Notes under the pieces: model-generated | The model's input: only the letters and a program-made list of their open reading frames with translations | Told to the model about the DNA's origin: nothing | Databases searched by the model: none | Shown here: positions 5,051-5,113 of the stretch, one piece after another | How positions within the stretch are numbered: the stretch's first letter is position 1 | How the letters are laid out: each line of letters starts with the position of its first letter | Assembly: GCA_018817195.1 (NCBI GenBank) | Contig: JAHIUL010000082.1 | Coordinates: 1-5,113, forward strand | Direction: 5' to 3' | DNA from: Candidatus Margulisiibacteriota bacterium | GTDB lineage: Bacteria; Margulisbacteria; WOR-1; O2-12-FULL-45-9 | Length of the DNA: 5,113 nt | Translations under genes and position numbers: made by a program

Positions 5051-5113
5051 ATGGGTGAAATAGTTCCAATTGCAAGGATAGAAGGCAAGATCTACATTAT
5101 TAGAGGCCAGAAA
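5051..5113 (+). CDS. ORF6N-domain protein, N-terminal fragment
   Basis: Only 21 codons are inside the window: MGEIVPIARIEGKIYIIRGQ plus one lysine. The EIVPIxxIExKIYxIRGQK pattern is the usual opening of the ORF6N domain, a DNA-binding module of phage antirepressor-like proteins (KilA-N/BRO-associated) also common as stand-alone chromosomal genes in uncultured bacteria and Bacteroidota. The domain normally continues with an MLDxDLAxLYGV motif, which would lie just beyond the right edge. The start is well supported by a strong Shine-Dalgarno. The gene sits directly downstream of the inverted heptad arrays, hinting at a mobile or phage-derived segment. The call rests on a short match, so it is probable rather than certain. 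Confidence 0.7.
   Translation, partial: MGEIVPIARIEGKIYIIRGQK

Overview
The window looks like chromosomal DNA from a moderately AT-rich, uncultured-type bacterium. Genes are tightly packed with one-base stop/start overlaps (TAATG), genes of different pathways share operons, and there is a secreted lipoprotein with Ig-like and carboxypeptidase-regulatory-like domains. This style suggests a candidate phylum such as Saganbacteria/WOR-1, Margulisbacteria or Omnitrophota. That placement is a low-confidence impression, since no rRNA or marker phylogeny is available here.

Layout. Positions 1-1101 carry a leftward unit. It holds a TPR-like helical-repeat protein with a very basic C-terminal tail, then (overlapping by one base) the N-terminus of a LeuC/aconitase-family dehydratase that runs off the left edge. 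A TTGACA-17-TACAAT promoter for this unit lies in a divergent gap of about 55 bp, and its -35 box touches the start codon of the rightward gene. Rightward from 1157 come RNase III (rnc), class I dihydroorotase (pyrC, overlapping rnc by one base) and a small lipoprotein (overlapping pyrC by 20 bp). These three read as one operon joining RNA processing, pyrimidine synthesis and a cell-envelope protein. A sodium/calcium-exchanger-family membrane protein follows at 3880 with its own extended -10 element just upstream of its ATG.

Positions 4873-5050 are intergenic. They hold two facing arrays of a degenerate heptanucleotide (GTAGARV on one side, its complement on the other) that could fold into a long imperfect hairpin. 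After them come a strong Shine-Dalgarno and the first 21 codons of an ORF6N-domain gene, a family typical of phages and phage-derived chromosomal genes. A second period-7 array with a different core (TCATTT) lies inside the signal-peptide codons of the lipoprotein.

The main genes are ordinary housekeeping genes. The parts worth a second look are the heptad arrays, the apparent leaderless starts of rnc and of the exchanger, and the overlapping divergent promoter region. I see no CRISPR array, tRNA, rRNA, insertion sequence or convincing multi-gene novel system.
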